From Acidobacteriota bacterium (GTDB lineage Bacteria; Acidobacteriota; Thermoanaerobaculia; Multivoradales; J023): a stretch of DNA of 64,000 bases. This document shows positions 48,085 to 58,065 of this stretch, piece after piece; position 1 is the stretch's first letter; the number at the start of each line of letters is the position of its first letter. Where the stretch lies: positions 1 through 64,000 of the forward strand of contig JAJCXR010000038.1 in NCBI GenBank assembly GCA_029263315.1, read 5' to 3'. The notes below the pieces were generated by a model, which worked only from the letters and a program-made list of their open reading frames with translations, made no database searches and was not told the origin of the DNA. A program made the translations under genes and the position numbers.

Positions 48085-50799
48085 ATGAGTCAAGATAAGC
48101 CCAAGTCGGAGCTGCCGGAATCTCCGGCCGCCGGAAAACACATTTCGAGCTCGCTTCCCAGGCCCCAGATCGATGCCGATGCGTCGACCATCCTCGGGTC
48201 GTCCGCACCGCCGCTGGCTTCTTCTGGGTCGCCGTCTGGGGCTGCAGGCAGCAAACCCGCTCGCGGCATCGTCAACCCCGACGATCCCACCCGGGTCAGC
48301 GGCGGGGGTGCAGGCGGTGACGCCGACGGTGGAACCGGCATGCCCAGCACCATCGGTCCCTATCGCATCCATTCCATCCTCGGCCAAGGGGGTATGGGGG
48401 CTGTTTACCTGGCGGAACAACACACCCCGGTCGAGCGGCTGGTGGCCATCAAGCTGATCCATGCCAGCCTGACGGGGCCCGCCGCCCTGCATCGTTTCGC
48501 CGCCGAGCGCCAGGCCATGGCTCGGCTCAGCCATCCGGCCATCGCTCAGATTTTCGAGGCGGGCACCACCGATGATGGTTTCCCCTACTTCGTCATGGAG
48601 CATGTGGCCGGCGAGCCCTTGACCACCTACTGTGATCGTCGCGCCCTCGACTTCGAGCAGCGGCTGAAAATCTTCATCGAGATCTGTCGCGGTGTCGAGC
48701 ATGCTCACCGCAAGGGAATCCTGCATCGAGACCTCAAACCCGGCAATGTGCTGGTGGCGGAGGTGGACGGCCGAGCCGTCCCCAAGGTGATCGATTTTGG
48801 TATCGCCAAGGCCCTGGATCGGCCCTTGACGGAAATGACTCTACAGACCGTCGGCGCCATCGGTACGCCGTCCTATATGAGCCCCGAGGCCCTCGACGGA
48901 ACCGATGTCGACACCCGTGCCGATGTCTATGCCCTCGGAATCCTACTCTTCGAGCTGTTGGTGGGGCAAAAGCCCTTCGAGCTCAAGGGGCTTGGTTTGG
49001 CCCAGGTTTTTCAACGCATCAAACGACAGGAGACACCACGGCCAAGCCAACGCTATCGCACCTTGCCGTTGGTCGATCAGCGGTCGATTGCCGAGCAGCG
49101 ACGGCAGAACCGCAGACAATTGCAGCAGACTCTGCAAGGGGACCTCGATTGGATCATCGGCATGGCGACGGCCCAGGAGCGGGACCGTCGCTACGGATCA
49201 GCGAGCGCATTGGCCGACGATGTAAGGCGTTACCTGGACGATGAGGCAGTGCTCGCTTGCCCCCCCAGCCGCCGCTATCGTCTGGGCAAGCTGGTGCGCC
49301 GCAATCGCGGGATGGTGATCGCCGCCAGTCTCGCCTTGTTGGCACTGATCGGAGGCTCCATCGGCACGGCCCTCAATGCCCGCCGGGCACAGCAGGAGGC
49401 TGCACGGGCCAACCGAGAAGCGGACGTCAGTCGCCGCGCTTTGCTCGATGCGGAGGATGTCACCCACTTTCTGATCGACCTCTTCGAGGTATCGGATCCC
49501 AAGGAGGCCGGTGGCGAGTCGATCAGTGCCCGACAGCTGCTCGAGCGCGGTGCCGAGCGGGTCGAAGAGCAGCTGGCCGATCAACCCCTGCGACAGGCCC
49601 GCCTGATGCACACCATCGGCACGATCTACAACCAACTGCAAGTGCACCAAGAGGCCAAGGATTTGGTCGAGGCGGCCCTCCGGCTGCGTCAGGAGACGCC
49701 GACGGCGGATCCCCTCGATGTGGCCGAGAGCCAATATCGTTTGGCGGTCATCGAACGCAGCTTGGGTAACTACGAGGCAGCGGAGACGGCGGCCCGCGAG
49801 GCTTTGGCGCTGCGCCAGCAGACTTTGGGGGAGGGCCATTCGAAGGTTGGGGAGACTTCGAGGGAGCTGGCGGTGATTCTGTATCTGTCGGCTCGCCATC
49901 GGGAAGCAGATCCCCATATCCAACGGGCCTTAAGCATCGCCGAATCGCATCATGGGCCCGATGCCCCTGCCGTCGCGGACGCCTTGGAAACCTGGGGCAA
50001 CGCCCTCAAGGACCAAGGGCGTTGCAAGGAGGCCATTCCGCAGCTCGAACGTTCGCTGGAAATTCGGCGCCTCAAGCTGTCCGCCCTCGACCCTAAGCTT
50101 TCCTACGCCCTCAACAACTTGGGGTCCTGCTACGGCGAAGTGCAGCAATTTGACAAGGCCCGGCTTTACTTCGAGCAGGCCTTGCGGATTCAAGAAAAGG
50201 TGCTTGGCCCTCACCAGGCCCCGGTGGCCATGGCGAGGACCAACCTGTCGATCATCTATCGGCAGTTGGGAGAGCTTGAGCTGGCTGAGCGGGCGTTGAC
50301 CCGGGCGCGGGATGATCTAGCAAAGGCTTTGGGTAGCGAGCATCCTCTGGTGGCCAACTGTATGGCCGAGCTCGGGGTCCTGGTCGGGTCCCAAGGACGC
50401 TTCGAAGAGGCGGAAGAGTATTTGCGCAACGCCTTGCGCCTATGGAATCTCAAGCCGGGCCCTGAGCATCCGTGGACTGCCTGGGCCCATTGGGGCCTGG
50501 CCAACGTCTTGCGGGACGTCGGCCGTCCATCCGAAGCGGAAAAGCACTACCAAGAGGCCTTGCGCGTCCGTCGAATGGTCTTGCCAGCCGATCACCCCGA
50601 GGTTCGGGATTCCCGGTTGGACTATGCAAAAATGTTGCGTCTAGTGGGCCGCGATGGGGAGGCCGTCGCCTTGGAAACCGCCGCGCAGATCTCCCAGGAC
50701 GGCCTGCCCCAGGACGGCCTTCCCCAGGACGGCCTTCCCCAGGATGGCCTGCCCCAGGATGGCCTGCCCCAGGATCCGGCCCCGGAACCTGAGTCGTAA
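48085..50799 (+). CDS. Transmembrane Ser/Thr protein kinase with TPR domain, 904 aa
   Basis: The kinase domain (about 93-370) has GQGGMGAVY, Lys123, HRDLKPGN (214-221) and DFG (237-239), all intact. A single membrane helix near 415-437 (GMVIAASLALLALIGGSIGT) is followed by about ten tetratricopeptide repeats and a tail of six DGLPQ units coded by 15-bp repeats (50698-50770). The layout matches the Pkn/TPR kinases of Acidobacteriota and Myxococcota. An FHA gene, the usual phosphothreonine reader, follows 53 bp downstream. The start region lacks a strong ribosome site. Confidence 0.95.
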   Translation: MSQDKPKSELPESPAAGKHISSSLPRPQIDADASTILGSSAPPLASSGSPSGAAGSKPARGIVNPDDPTRVSGGGAGGDADGGTGMPSTIGPYRIHSILGQGGMGAVYLAEQHTPVERLVAIKLIHASLTGPAALHRFAAERQAMARLSHPAIAQIFEAGTTDDGFPYFVMEHVAGEPLTTYCDRRALDFEQRLKIFIEICRGVEHAHRKGILHRDLKPGNVLVAEVDGRAVPKVIDFGIAKALDRPLTEMTLQTVGAIGTPSYMSPEALDGTDVDTRADVYALGILLFELLVGQKPFELKGLGLAQVFQRIKRQETPRPSQRYRTLPLVDQRSIAEQRRQNRRQLQQTLQGDLDWIIGMATAQERDRRYGSASALADDVRRYLDDEAVLACPPSRRYRLGKLVRRNRGMVIAASLALLALIGGSIGTALNARRAQQEAARANREADVSRRALLDAEDVTHFLIDLFEVSDPKEAGGESISARQLLERGAERVEEQLADQPLRQARLMHTIGTIYNQLQVHQEAKDLVEAALRLRQETPTADPLDVAESQYRLAVIERSLGNYEAAETAAREALALRQQTLGEGHSKVGETSRELAVILYLSARHREADPHIQRALSIAESHHGPDAPAVADALETWGNALKDQGRCKEAIPQLERSLEIRRLKLSALDPKLSYALNNLGSCYGEVQQFDKARLYFEQALRIQEKVLGPHQAPVAMARTNLSIIYRQLGELELAERALTRARDDLAKALGSEHPLVANCMAELGVLVGSQGRFEEAEEYLRNALRLWNLKPGPEHPWTAWAHWGLANVLRDVGRPSEAEKHYQEALRVRRMVLPADHPEVRDSRLDYAKMLRLVGRDGEAVALETAAQISQDGLPQDGLPQDGLPQDGLPQDGLPQDPAPEPES

Positions 50800-50852
50800 C
50801 CGCCGGCCGTCCGCCACGACGGTCCAACCCTCAGCCCTACGTAGGAGCCGCC

Positions 50853-51188
50853 ATGCCACGCCTCGATTTTTACGTCGACTTCGATCTGTTTCTCAAGATC
50901 CGTCTCGATGCCGGAGAAGTTTTCCTCGGTCGTGGCTCGGACTGCCAAGTACAGCTGCCTCGGGATCGCGTTTCGCGCCGCCATGCCGTCATCCGGTGTC
51001 TCGGTGACGAAGCGTTCGAAATCGCCAACTTGAGCCCCAACGGCATGCGACTCAATGCATCGATTTTGGAGGACCCCGCGCAGCTGGCGCCGGGGGACCG
51101 CATCTACATCGCCGACTACACCATCATCTACCAGCCGGACGATGCCCCTTCGGAACGGCTGGAGAGTGAACGGACCGTCCTGACCTGA
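50853..51188 (+). CDS. FHA-domain protein, 111 aa
   Basis: A single forkhead-associated domain: GEVFLGRGSDCQVQLPRDRV then SRRHAVI and NLSPNGMRLNASIL supply the Gly-Arg, Ser-x2-His and Asn residues that bind phosphothreonine. It lies directly after the Ser/Thr kinase with an AGGAG site, so it probably reads that kinase's signal. There is no membrane segment. Confidence 0.95.
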   Translation: MPRLDFYVDFDLFLKIRLDAGEVFLGRGSDCQVQLPRDRVSRRHAVIRCLGDEAFEIANLSPNGMRLNASILEDPAQLAPGDRIYIADYTIIYQPDDAPSERLESERTVLT

Positions 51189-51274
51189 GGCGCGCTCTGC
51201 CGTGCCTGCGTCTGTCAGCCGCCGCCTCCCGCTGGCACCGATTTCGGCAAAACGGGAGGGGAGCTGGATCGTCT

Positions 51275-53044
51275 TTACACCGGGTCGACGATGGGCAGGA
51301 GCAGCCTTAGGCAAATGCCGCCGCCGTTCGCAGGCTCGATGGGGCGCAAGTCGCCGCCCCAGCGCCGGGCCAGCTGGCGCGACAAGGCCAGGCCGAGGCC
51401 GATACCGCCGAGGGTTTCCTGGCCCGGATCGGCGCTGCGACGGAAAGGACGAAACAGCCGCGACCAGGCGTTGCGGGGAATGCCCGGGCCGTAGTCCCGC
51501 CAATCAATGGCCACTTGACGGCCCTGCACCGTGACGCTGAGATCCAAGGACCGGCTGTCCGCCGCGTACTTGCAGGAGTTGTCACACAGGTTGTGGAGGA
51601 TGCGCTCGACAGCCACCGGATCGGCGGTCACATGCACCTCGGCAAGGCAGGCATCGATGGCCATGATGATGTTGAGACCTTTGTCCTGGCTGCGCTGCTG
51701 CAGACGTTCTATGACCTCTGGTAGCCACGGCACGAGTTTCAGCGGCGGCGGTGGCGGTGTCTTCGTACGTTCCAGGCGGGCGTAGGCGAGGACGTTTTCC
51801 ACCAAATGGCCAAGGCGGTCCGCCTCTTGGCGCAGCGTCTGCAAGTAGCGGGGTTGCGCGGCGGCGGGCACCTTGCCCTCCGCCAGCATGTCGGTGTAAA
51901 AGCGGAAGGTGGTCAGGGGGGTGCGCAGCTCGTGGATGACCGCCGAGGCGAAGTCGCTGCGGCGTTGGGACAAGCGCAAACCGGCGACCACCGTGGCGGC
52001 GACGCCAAACAGCACGGCGCCGATGGCCGACAGGGCCAGGGCGAGGCTCATGCGATGGGTGGACCTGGTGGCCCCAGCAGGCATCGCGTTGTCGTCCACC
52101 ACCAGGCGCCAGGGCAGGAGGGCCAGCTGTCGGCCTGGATCGGCGGGTTGCTCGGGCAAGACGGGCACCAGATCGCTATTGGGCAGCAGGTCCCGGGCCT
52201 GGTCGAGCAGCCAGGCACGGCTCGACGGGGTGTCCAAGATCAAACCTTGCAGCGCTTCGGAGCCTCGGCGCTCCACCCGGCGCACCAGCAGCAGACGACC
52301 GTCCAGCCACAGGGGCTGCAGGGACCGCAGCACACGATCTCCGAGGTCGGTGCTGCGGGCCGGTGGTTCTGTCTCCGCCGCTGCCTCTATCCCTTCGTCC
52401 GGCGGCCTGACGTCGAGATCATCCGGCAGCTGTGGTTCGACTTGCTGTGGTTCGACTTGCTGCTGTGCGACTTGCTGCCTTTGGGAGAATTCGAAGCGGT
52501 TCATCAGTGCTTGCTGCTGCAGCACGATGCCGAGAGCCGCGGCGTTGCTGGACGGAGCTTCGGTCAGTGGCTGTGACGGTGGCTGTGACTGTGACGGTGG
52601 CTGTGACTGTGACTGTCGCGGTGGCAGGGACTGTGGCGGTGGCTGAGATTGTTGCGGTGGCTGGGACTCGGAGCGCTTTCCCCCCTCGGATTGCAGAGCC
52701 GGCTGTTGCAGCAAGTCGAGAAGATCGTCCAGCTCCGGCAGGTCCAGATCCGGCCGTGACGACGAGGTGGTCATTTCGAAACGCTGCAGGCGGAAGGGCG
52801 GACCTGCCGACGGGAAAGCCGTCGTTGGATCGACGGGTAGGGCGTTTTCGCGGGCCAAAAAGGTCGCCAGGGCGGAGTCCATGCGCCACAGGGCGAGGCG
52901 CGCCCTTTCTTCCCGTTGGGCGACGCGCCGGGCCTGCTGCTCCTCTTTCTCCAAGCGCAGGGTCAGCTGCAGAATCCACAGCAGGGCACCGACCAGGACG
53001 GACGCTGCCACGATGCCGGCGACGATCAGTCGGAGGTGGCGCAT
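51275..53044 (-). CDS. Membrane sensor histidine kinase, 589 aa
   Basis: A membrane helix near residues 5-25 and another near 335-360 bracket a 300-residue extracytoplasmic region with a Gln/Pro/Ser repeat (QSQPPSQSQPPSQ-type, about 120-155). The HisKA motif IHELRTPLTTFRFYTDMLAE and the HATPase N, G1 and G2 boxes (NLCDNSCKYA, DYGPGIP, GIGLGLALSRQLA) are intact. It overlaps the response regulator gene by 19 bases and is its partner. The signal is unknown. Confidence 0.94.
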   Translation of the reverse strand: MRHLRLIVAGIVAASVLVGALLWILQLTLRLEKEEQQARRVAQREERARLALWRMDSALATFLARENALPVDPTTAFPSAGPPFRLQRFEMTTSSSRPDLDLPELDDLLDLLQQPALQSEGGKRSESQPPQQSQPPPQSLPPRQSQSQPPSQSQPPSQPLTEAPSSNAAALGIVLQQQALMNRFEFSQRQQVAQQQVEPQQVEPQLPDDLDVRPPDEGIEAAAETEPPARSTDLGDRVLRSLQPLWLDGRLLLVRRVERRGSEALQGLILDTPSSRAWLLDQARDLLPNSDLVPVLPEQPADPGRQLALLPWRLVVDDNAMPAGATRSTHRMSLALALSAIGAVLFGVAATVVAGLRLSQRRSDFASAVIHELRTPLTTFRFYTDMLAEGKVPAAAQPRYLQTLRQEADRLGHLVENVLAYARLERTKTPPPPPLKLVPWLPEVIERLQQRSQDKGLNIIMAIDACLAEVHVTADPVAVERILHNLCDNSCKYAADSRSLDLSVTVQGRQVAIDWRDYGPGIPRNAWSRLFRPFRRSADPGQETLGGIGLGLALSRQLARRWGGDLRPIEPANGGGICLRLLLPIVDPV

Positions 53045-53736
53045 GGGCAGGCCTCCAATCGATAGCCGCGGCCCCGCACCGTGATCAGGACCCGGGGTGG
53101 CCGGGTATCGTCCCGCAGCTTGCGCCGCAATCGGCTGAAGGCGATGTCGATGGAGCGGGTCTGCACTTGATTAGGATCGAGTTGCCAGACGTGAACCAGC
53201 AACTCGTCACGGGTGACCAGGCGATCGGGGAAGGTGGCGAGATAGCGCAGCAGCCTGGCCTCGAGGCCGGTCAAGGCCTGCCGCTCACCGTCGTCGTGCC
53301 GCACGTCCTCGGCCGCCAGATCCACCACGCCGCCGGGTAGGGCCAGACAAAGCGCCCCGTCGGAGCGCTCAGGCGAGCGGCGCAGCACCGCTTCGACACG
53401 GGCCATCAGCTCGCGGAAGCTGAAAGGCTTGACCAAGTAATCGTCGGCCCCCAGTCGCAGGCCAAGCACCCGATCGTCTTCGCTACCGCGGGCGGTGATC
53501 AGGATGATCGGCAACCCCGGTTTGGCCCGTCGAACGGCGTCCAACACCTTTAAACCGTCTCTCAGGGGGAGCGAGAGATCGAGCAGAATCAAGTCGACGG
53601 GCTCGCCCAAGGCCAAGCGCTGACCGCTGACTCCGTCCGCCGCTTCGAGCACTCCATAACCCGACATCTTCAGGGCGTCGGTCACTCCGCGGCGAATTGC
53701 CACGTCGTCTTCGATGGTCAGTACGGTGGTCAGCAT
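53026..53736 (-). CDS. OmpR-family response regulator, 236 aa
   Basis: The receiver domain has the acidic pair in TIEDD, phospho-acceptor Asp53 in LILLDLSLP, Thr in ILITARG and Lys103 in LVKPF. The C-terminal winged helix (about 140-225) contains LTGLEARLLRYLATFPDRLV followed by TRDELL, then RSIDIAFSRLRRKL and VRGRGYRL. Its end overlaps the sensor kinase gene. Together they form a standard two-component operon transcribed leftward. Confidence 0.97.
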   Translation of the reverse strand: MLTTVLTIEDDVAIRRGVTDALKMSGYGVLEAADGVSGQRLALGEPVDLILLDLSLPLRDGLKVLDAVRRAKPGLPIILITARGSEDDRVLGLRLGADDYLVKPFSFRELMARVEAVLRRSPERSDGALCLALPGGVVDLAAEDVRHDDGERQALTGLEARLLRYLATFPDRLVTRDELLVHVWQLDPNQVQTRSIDIAFSRLRRKLRDDTRPPRVLITVRGRGYRLEACPCATSD

Positions 53737-53892
53737 GGTCGGACTCTCACTTCCTCACCAGCAGTCTAGTGGCAGCTCCGTGGCGAAGCAATCGAGGGTC
53801 GGCGATGTTGCACAACGGTTACGCTGGGCCGGATGTCCCCTTGCTAGCCTGAGCATGCCACGATAACCATGGCATTCATCAGGAGGAATGAA

Positions 53893-55233
53893 ATGATCCC
53901 AGAGAGATTCAAGCTCGCCGTTTTCATCATGCTGACCACTCTTCTCAGCGTCTCTTCTGGCGTCTTTCCCGGCGTCGTTCGCGGGGACATTATCGATGGA
54001 AATTCCCGGGCAGACCGTTGGGTGCGGCAAGCCTTGGCGGGGGACGCCGCGACGGCGCAACAGGCCATGGCAGCATTGCGTCGCCTCGGGGCCCCGGCGG
54101 TGGAACACATGCTGGCGGCCAGGCCCACCGCCGACGGCGAGGCGGAGGGGAGCTGGCGGCGGGCCCTCGACACGGTGTGCGGGCAGCTGGATTGTGTCGA
54201 GAGCCGGCTCTTCTGGTTCCAGGATCTCGATCTTGCGGTGCAGGAAGCGCAACGCAGCCAACGACCCATCCTGTCGTTGCGGCTGCTGGGACGCCTCGAC
54301 GAGGAGCTGTCCTGCGCCAACAGTCGATTCTTTCGCAGCATCCTCTATGCGGATCCGATGATCTCCGACTTCCTGCGGCAGCGTTTTGTCCTCCATTGGT
54401 CGTCGGAGCGTCCGGTGCCGACTTTCCACCTCGACTTTGGCGAGGGTCGACGCCTCGAGGGCACCCTCACCGGCAACAGCATCCACTACGTGCTCGATCG
54501 TCGGGGACGCCCGGTGGACGGCCTACCGGGTTTGTATGGCCCGGGTTTTTTCCGCGGTCGGCTGTGGGCGGCCGCTGCCCTGGCGGACCGACTATCTCCC
54601 TTGGACGACGACAACTTTATCGAGGAGCGGGCTGAGGCCCATGGTCAGATGTTGGCTCGACTGGCGGCCGAGGTGTCACCGGTAAGGCTCGAGCTCGATG
54701 TGCTCAGGCTCGCCCAGGAGGGGGGCGATGCCGTTGCGCCGAGCGAAGGCATGACCCCTGAGCTGACCGTGTTGACGGCCCGCTTGGCGGGGGAAAGGGC
54801 GTTGAGCAAGGCCATCGTCGAGTCGCCCCTCGTCGAGGCCATGTCCCTGGGTTCCGCCAATGTCGACCCCAACCGCCCGTTGTGGGAGATCCTGGCCGAG
54901 CACCATTGGCGAAATCTGCGCCTTTCAGAAACCAGCCTCGGGCTGCTGCGTCGGCAACTCGACAGCTTCGACGGGGCGGTGACCGAGGAAGCCTTGACCA
55001 CCATCCAGCTGGCCATCGGCATCGATGCGATGCGCAATGAATACGAGCTGCACGCCGTCCTTCACACTTGGTTGACGGACACCCGCCAGCCGCAGCTCGA
55101 CATGGGACCTTTCAACGCCAGGGTCTACGCCGAGCTCTTCCTGACACCGGCTGAGGACCCGTGGCTGGGTTTGGCGTCGGTGGAGACCTTCCTCGCCCTC
55201 AGCGGTGTGGCAGTGGCCGATCCGGGTGAGTGA
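53893..55233 (+). CDS. Exported hypothetical protein, 446 aa
   Basis: A signal peptide (about 1-32) precedes a helical segment and then LDLAVQEAQRSQRPILSLRL and NSRFFRSILYADPMISDFLR, a pattern like a thioredoxin-fold domain of DUF255 type; the CxxC is not present. The second half is helical. ATG at 53893 has a perfect AGGAGG site. It is divergent from the two-component operon across about 150 bp and may be one of its targets. The function is unknown. Confidence 0.6.
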   Translation: MIPERFKLAVFIMLTTLLSVSSGVFPGVVRGDIIDGNSRADRWVRQALAGDAATAQQAMAALRRLGAPAVEHMLAARPTADGEAEGSWRRALDTVCGQLDCVESRLFWFQDLDLAVQEAQRSQRPILSLRLLGRLDEELSCANSRFFRSILYADPMISDFLRQRFVLHWSSERPVPTFHLDFGEGRRLEGTLTGNSIHYVLDRRGRPVDGLPGLYGPGFFRGRLWAAAALADRLSPLDDDNFIEERAEAHGQMLARLAAEVSPVRLELDVLRLAQEGGDAVAPSEGMTPELTVLTARLAGERALSKAIVESPLVEAMSLGSANVDPNRPLWEILAEHHWRNLRLSETSLGLLRRQLDSFDGAVTEEALTTIQLAIGIDAMRNEYELHAVLHTWLTDTRQPQLDMGPFNARVYAELFLTPAEDPWLGLASVETFLALSGVAVADPGE

Positions 55234-55301
55234 TCGGTGCCCGTTACACCGTCTCCGGGACGACGGAGGGCAGTGGCGCTTCGTACCGCCTTCGGGGGGC
55301 A

Positions 55302-57725
55302 TCAATCGGCCCGCAGGGACTCCATGGGATCGACGGTGGAGGCCCGCCGTGCGGGCAAGAAGCTCGCCGCCAGGCCCACCAGGACCATGACCAAGGAAAC
55401 GCCGAGATAGATGCCCGGATCGAACGCTCGGACATCGAAGAGCAGGGTGTCCAAAGCTTGGGTGGCCAGCCAAGCGATGACCAGACCCAGGGCGATGCCG
55501 AAGGCCAGGACGCGGGCCCCTTGACCGACGATCATGCGTTGCACTCCCTTGGCTTCAGCCCCCAAGGCCATGCGCAGGCCGATCTCGCGACGGCGCTCGG
55601 CGACGGAGTAGGAGAGCACGCCGTAGAGGCCGATGACCCCGAGGATCAAGGCCAACATCGATGCGATGCCCAGAGTCAGGGAGGTGAAGGTGAGCTCCAC
55701 CATGGAATCGGCGGCCAAGCCTTGCATGGTGTACATGCGATACATGGGGGCGTTGGGGGCCACTTGCCGTACCAGAGCGCGGATGTCGGAGGCGATGACC
55801 CCGGCCCTTGGCGACTTGACGACGTAAGCTGGGGACGACAACGTGCGTCGGTTGTCGGGATCTTGCCCCACCAACGGGAAATAGACCATCGGCTCCGGCG
55901 CTTGGCGGAAGCTGTACTGCATGACATCGTCGACGACGCCGACCACGGTCTCCCAGGTTTCTTGATCCGCCATCTGTAGTCGCTGCCCGATGGCCTCTTG
56001 CCCGGGCCAGATTTGGTCCGCCGCCGAGTGGCTGACCAAAATGTTGCCGAGCTGTGAGGTGTGGTCCTCGGCGGTGAAGGTGCGGCCGCGTAAGACTTCG
56101 ATGTCCATGCTCTGGAAGTAGTCGCCGGCCGACCAAGTAAAGCTCAGCAGCGCCCCGGCGTCCTCTTGGCCGGCGGTCTCCTCGGTGTGGAATCGTTGAC
56201 TGGCGACCCCTTCGTTCAGCGGCACGTTCTCGACGATTCCCACCGATTCGACACCGGGTAGGGTGCTCAGGCGCTGCATGAAGTCGGTGTGAAATCGGGC
56301 GAAGGACGGGGCGTCGTTGAGGTGCTCGCCTTCGGGGGCGATCTGAAAGGTGAAGATGTCCTGTGTCGAATAGCCGGGATCGACGTTGCGTAGCTTGTCG
56401 AAGCTGCGCAACAACAGGGCCGAGCTGATCAACAGCACCAAGGCGAGAGCGGTTTGCGCCGCCACCAGGGCGTTGCGCCCCCAGTGACGTCGGCGGATGG
56501 AACCGCGGCCCCCCTCCCGTAGCTGAGACAGCTGCGGGGCGGAGAAGCGCAGGGCCGGAGCTAAACCGCAAAGCAGCGTCGAGAGGACGCAGAGCCCAAA
56601 GGTGAACAGCAAGGTCGTGCCGCTGAGGGAGACCTCGCCCAGGCGGGGAAGATTGGCCGGGGCGGCCCGCAGCAGCAAGGGTACGCCAGCCCAGGCGATG
56701 GTCACCGCCAGCCCACCGGCCAAAGCCGCGACGATGGCCGCCTCAGTCAGCTGGGAGAATACCAACTGGCGGCGTCCGGCACCGAAGGCCCGCCGCACCG
56801 CCAAGTCCGGCTGGCGGCGTTCCGCACGAACCATGAAGAGGTTGGCGACGTTGGCGCAGGCGATGAGCAAGACCAACCCCATGGCCGCCAATAGAATCCA
56901 CAGGGGTCCCGAAACGATACCGAGAAGCTGCTCCTCGAGGGGACGCACGACGGGCTGAAACTGCTCGATGACCCGGGCGTAGTTGTTGCTACCGCCGAAG
57001 CGTTCGGGCAGCCGTTGGGCGAGCATCCGCAGCTCCGTAGCCAGGGCCTCGACGGAGGCGCCCGGGGCCAAGCGGGCGACGAAGGGTTGGCCGAAACGGC
57101 CGGGCCGGATATCGGTGGCTGCGATGACATTGGGCACCCAGAGCAGCGTGTCGTCGCTGGGAAACCAGAATTCGGAACCCATGACGCCGATGATGGTGCG
57201 GTCCCTGCCCGAGACGTACAGCTGGCTGCCGAGAACCTTGGAGTCGGCGCCAAACCAGGTGGTCCACAATCTGTGGCTGATCACCACCACATTGTCCTCG
57301 TCCTCCGACGTCGGCAGACGACCGAGGGCCGGTCGGGCTCCCAAGGTGCTGAACAAGGAGGTGGTGGGCATCGACATCCGCACCCTCTCGACCCGGTCTC
57401 CGAGGCGAATCGTATTGGTGAAGGAGTTGTAGGTCGAGATGTCCGAGAGTAGCTGGGAATCTTCCCGGTACTGAACGAGAAACTCCGCCGCCAAGGGAAA
57501 CTCCTCGGGCAAGTCCGTACCCGGAGCGGCCCCCGCGAGGAAGACCAGACGGTCATTGTCCTCGAAGGGCAGGGGGTCGAGCAGCACCGTGTCGACGACG
57601 CTGAAGATGCTGGCCACGGCACCGATGGCAAGCCCCAGGGTACCCACCGTCAAGGCGGTGAATCCGGGAGTGCGAAGCAGGCCGCGGAGCGCTTGCCGAA
57701 ATTTGCTCATCCAATCACTGATCAT
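55302..57725 (-). CDS. Large duplicated ABC permease (MacB/FtsX-like, ADOP type), 807 aa
   Basis: The protein has two copies of the unit membrane helix, MacB-like periplasmic domain, FtsX three-helix block. First unit: LLRTPGFTALTVGTLGLAIG and then LLAAMGLVLLIACANVANLF. Second unit: VAAQTALALVLLISSALLLR and a final block with AERRREIGLRMALGAEAKGV. This is the acidobacterial duplicated orphan permease layout, with no ATPase encoded beside it. Such proteins export or move peptides and lipids with an ATPase encoded elsewhere. ATG at 57725; ATG at 57710 is also possible. Confidence 0.93.
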   Translation of the reverse strand: MISDWMSKFRQALRGLLRTPGFTALTVGTLGLAIGAVASIFSVVDTVLLDPLPFEDNDRLVFLAGAAPGTDLPEEFPLAAEFLVQYREDSQLLSDISTYNSFTNTIRLGDRVERVRMSMPTTSLFSTLGARPALGRLPTSEDEDNVVVISHRLWTTWFGADSKVLGSQLYVSGRDRTIIGVMGSEFWFPSDDTLLWVPNVIAATDIRPGRFGQPFVARLAPGASVEALATELRMLAQRLPERFGGSNNYARVIEQFQPVVRPLEEQLLGIVSGPLWILLAAMGLVLLIACANVANLFMVRAERRQPDLAVRRAFGAGRRQLVFSQLTEAAIVAALAGGLAVTIAWAGVPLLLRAAPANLPRLGEVSLSGTTLLFTFGLCVLSTLLCGLAPALRFSAPQLSQLREGGRGSIRRRHWGRNALVAAQTALALVLLISSALLLRSFDKLRNVDPGYSTQDIFTFQIAPEGEHLNDAPSFARFHTDFMQRLSTLPGVESVGIVENVPLNEGVASQRFHTEETAGQEDAGALLSFTWSAGDYFQSMDIEVLRGRTFTAEDHTSQLGNILVSHSAADQIWPGQEAIGQRLQMADQETWETVVGVVDDVMQYSFRQAPEPMVYFPLVGQDPDNRRTLSSPAYVVKSPRAGVIASDIRALVRQVAPNAPMYRMYTMQGLAADSMVELTFTSLTLGIASMLALILGVIGLYGVLSYSVAERRREIGLRMALGAEAKGVQRMIVGQGARVLAFGIALGLVIAWLATQALDTLLFDVRAFDPGIYLGVSLVMVLVGLAASFLPARRASTVDPMESLRAD

Positions 57726-58065
57726 GCTCGTTTAGCCCTTCTTTCCATGTTGGGGTCCCTCGGCTCGGCGCCGTGGTGTCTACCGTCAACCCGGCGCAAG
57801 AGGAACGGGCTGCCTGGGTTGTGGTCTCAGTTACCTAAACGCGCCACAGGGCGTCGGGTTTCAAGCCAAGGGCAAGTTGCCGCTCTGGGCTCCTTTCAGG
57901 GGATGGGTTCGAATGCCGCTTGAGCTGCATTGAATGTTTGAGCGGTCGAGGCCGTAGGTTTCAAATAGCCGTACCCCCTGCCGGCCAGGCCGCCGGCCCA
58001 GTTTCCATTTTTCGGCTTATCGGCCGGCCGCCGACCGAGCTACGCGACACGGAAGGATCGACCCC
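57726..58065. other. 340 bp without a gene
   Basis: This divergent intergenic region holds both promoters. I see no small gene or RNA. A GC-rich inverted stretch (GGCCGGC repeats) lies near 57980-58030. Confidence 0.45.
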
